Source: Sporopachydermia quercuum (taxonomy: Eukaryota; Ascomycota; Sporopachydermiomycetes; Sporopachydermiales; Sporopachydermiaceae). From it: a stretch of 64,000 nucleotides of DNA. A program made the translations under genes and the position numbers. The stretch covers positions 907,148-971,147 of the forward strand of contig BCGN01000003.1 of assembly GCA_001599295.1 (NCBI GenBank), written 5' to 3'. The notes beneath the pieces are model-generated. The model had not been told where the DNA came from. It saw only the letters and a list, made by a program, of their open reading frames with translations, and made no database searches. This document shows, piece by piece, positions 63,194 to 64,000 of this stretch. Every line of letters starts with the position of its first letter. Positions within the stretch are counted from its first letter, which is position 1.

Positions 63194-64000
63194 ATGGCAT
63201 ATTTGCAAGATGAAGCTGATTTTGAATTCGATGCCATTAAAGCCTTCAGAAAGAAAGAACCAATAGTTCAGCATAACAATTTATCGTTGACTGTATCAAA
63301 GACCAGCTCCCACATTGAAGCACCCTTATCATCTATAAGGAATTTATCTATTGCTAGCATTTCCTGCCTGAAATGTGGCAGAATCAAAGTATCTGGTGAT
63401 TGTTTGAGCTGTGATCGTCATTCTCCTACCTTAGGACTTGCCACAACTTTAAATAGTTCACGTGAGACCAATGACTTCAATGAATCATTAAAGGAACCTT
63501 TTACCTATATGATATCAAGTACCAATAGTGATAATAGAAGAAGAGTTAATGAAGAGTGCAGTGCCAAGTCAGAAGGAAAACAGAGAACCAAAAAGCTGAG
63601 AGGTAAGTTTCCTTATGCTTGTACGGAATCAGCCTCTACGGTGTCACCTTGCTTTAATGATCCTTTGAAGCAAGTGCATAGACCAAAGCCTTATTATGCT
63701 TGCGAGATATCACCAATGAATGACTGTAGGCGGAATATTCCATATCAACCAAAACCTCGCGACCTACATTTGATAACTGCTTTCTCTAACCCTTATGTTT
63801 TATTAATGAAAAGAAATATTGAAAAGTCAGCGACTAAAATACTGAATGTTCTAAACACGATTGAACCTAGTGAAGAAAGTAAAACTACTATTCAACAGCT
63901 TCTAGCTGTTGTCGAGGAATTAAACGAGTCTAATAAATCTGTCTCTGAGCTCAAACTATTGCATGATATCCTTAACAGTCTAGTTAGTGATTTAGGCACC
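63194..64000 (+). CDS. Unrecognised protein with Cys4 motif, 5' part
   Basis: An open frame of 269 codons from ATG runs off the right edge. The start MAYLQDEADFEFDAIKAF is acidic. Around residues 57-74 is C-x2-C-x8-C-x2-C (CLKCGRIKVSGDCLSC), a zinc-ribbon or knuckle candidate. Further on are two YAC...C modules (~140-152 and ~163-174), then FSNPYVLLMKRN and a helical, leucine-rich stretch (~210-269) that could be coiled coil. Codon use looks genuine. I do not recognise the family, and the missing 3' part may hold the defining domain. Confidence 0.72.
   Translation, partial: MAYLQDEADFEFDAIKAFRKKEPIVQHNNLSLTVSKTSSHIEAPLSSIRNLSIASISCLKCGRIKVSGDCLSCDRHSPTLGLATTLNSSRETNDFNESLKEPFTYMISSTNSDNRRRVNEECSAKSEGKQRTKKLRGKFPYACTESASTVSPCFNDPLKQVHRPKPYYACEISPMNDCRRNIPYQPKPRDLHLITAFSNPYVLLMKRNIEKSATKILNVLNTIEPSEESKTTIQQLLAVVEELNESNKSVSELKLLHDILNSLVSDLGT

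Overview
The window is nuclear DNA from an AT-rich budding yeast (Saccharomycotina). Genes are compact and mostly single-exon. The few introns have GTATGT/GTAAGT/GTGAGT donors and TACTAAC-type branch points. CTG codons fall on conserved leucines of the Pol III subunit (codons 16 and 88), so CUG reads as Leu and this is not a CUG-Ser yeast. The ATP-citrate lyase gene ACL1 is lost in Saccharomyces and most Candida relatives but kept in early-branching lineages. I therefore infer a Dipodascaceae/Trichomonascaceae-like or similar early-branching species; the genus is not determined. Seven isolated N bases (422, 1176, 16164, 31100, 37999, 43312, 53281) suggest a draft assembly.

Layout. 1-13 kb: 3' part of BIK1 (microtubule plus-end protein), MIA40 (mitochondrial import), LSC1 (succinyl-CoA ligase alpha), NSR1 (nucleolin), ACL1 (cytosolic acetyl-CoA) and GTR2 (TORC1 GTPase). 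14-30 kb: GPI15 (spliced), an intron-bearing tRNA-Gln beside foldable noncoding DNA, BMT5 (rRNA methyltransferase), FYV10/GID9 (GID ubiquitin ligase), BET5 (three exons, TRAPP), a spliced DUF3074/START-like gene, an amidase, a pyruvate-decarboxylase-type enzyme and AIM24. 30-45.5 kb: a gene desert with one gene, a 635-aa Medusa/MedA-like (DUF7082-type) putative developmental regulator. It has 4.6 kb of noncoding DNA downstream and 8.8 kb upstream. 45.5-64 kb: AMD1 (AMP deaminase), an ECM3-like membrane transporter, an unrecognised two-TM protein, RPS7 (spliced), RPC1/RPO31 (Pol III largest subunit) and the 5' part of an unrecognised gene with a Cys4 motif.

The metabolic genes (LSC1, ACL1, PDC-like, amidase, GID9, AMD1) do not form an operon-like cluster; each appears to be an independent unit. 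The most unusual part is the 15.4-kb desert around the MedA-like gene. It resembles the oversized intergenic regions that flank master cell-fate regulators in other yeasts. It carries an inverted pair of TTAAAGTTT motifs (the known WOPR/Wor1-type site) and several perfect hairpins. No complete mobile element, CRISPR array or rRNA gene was found.
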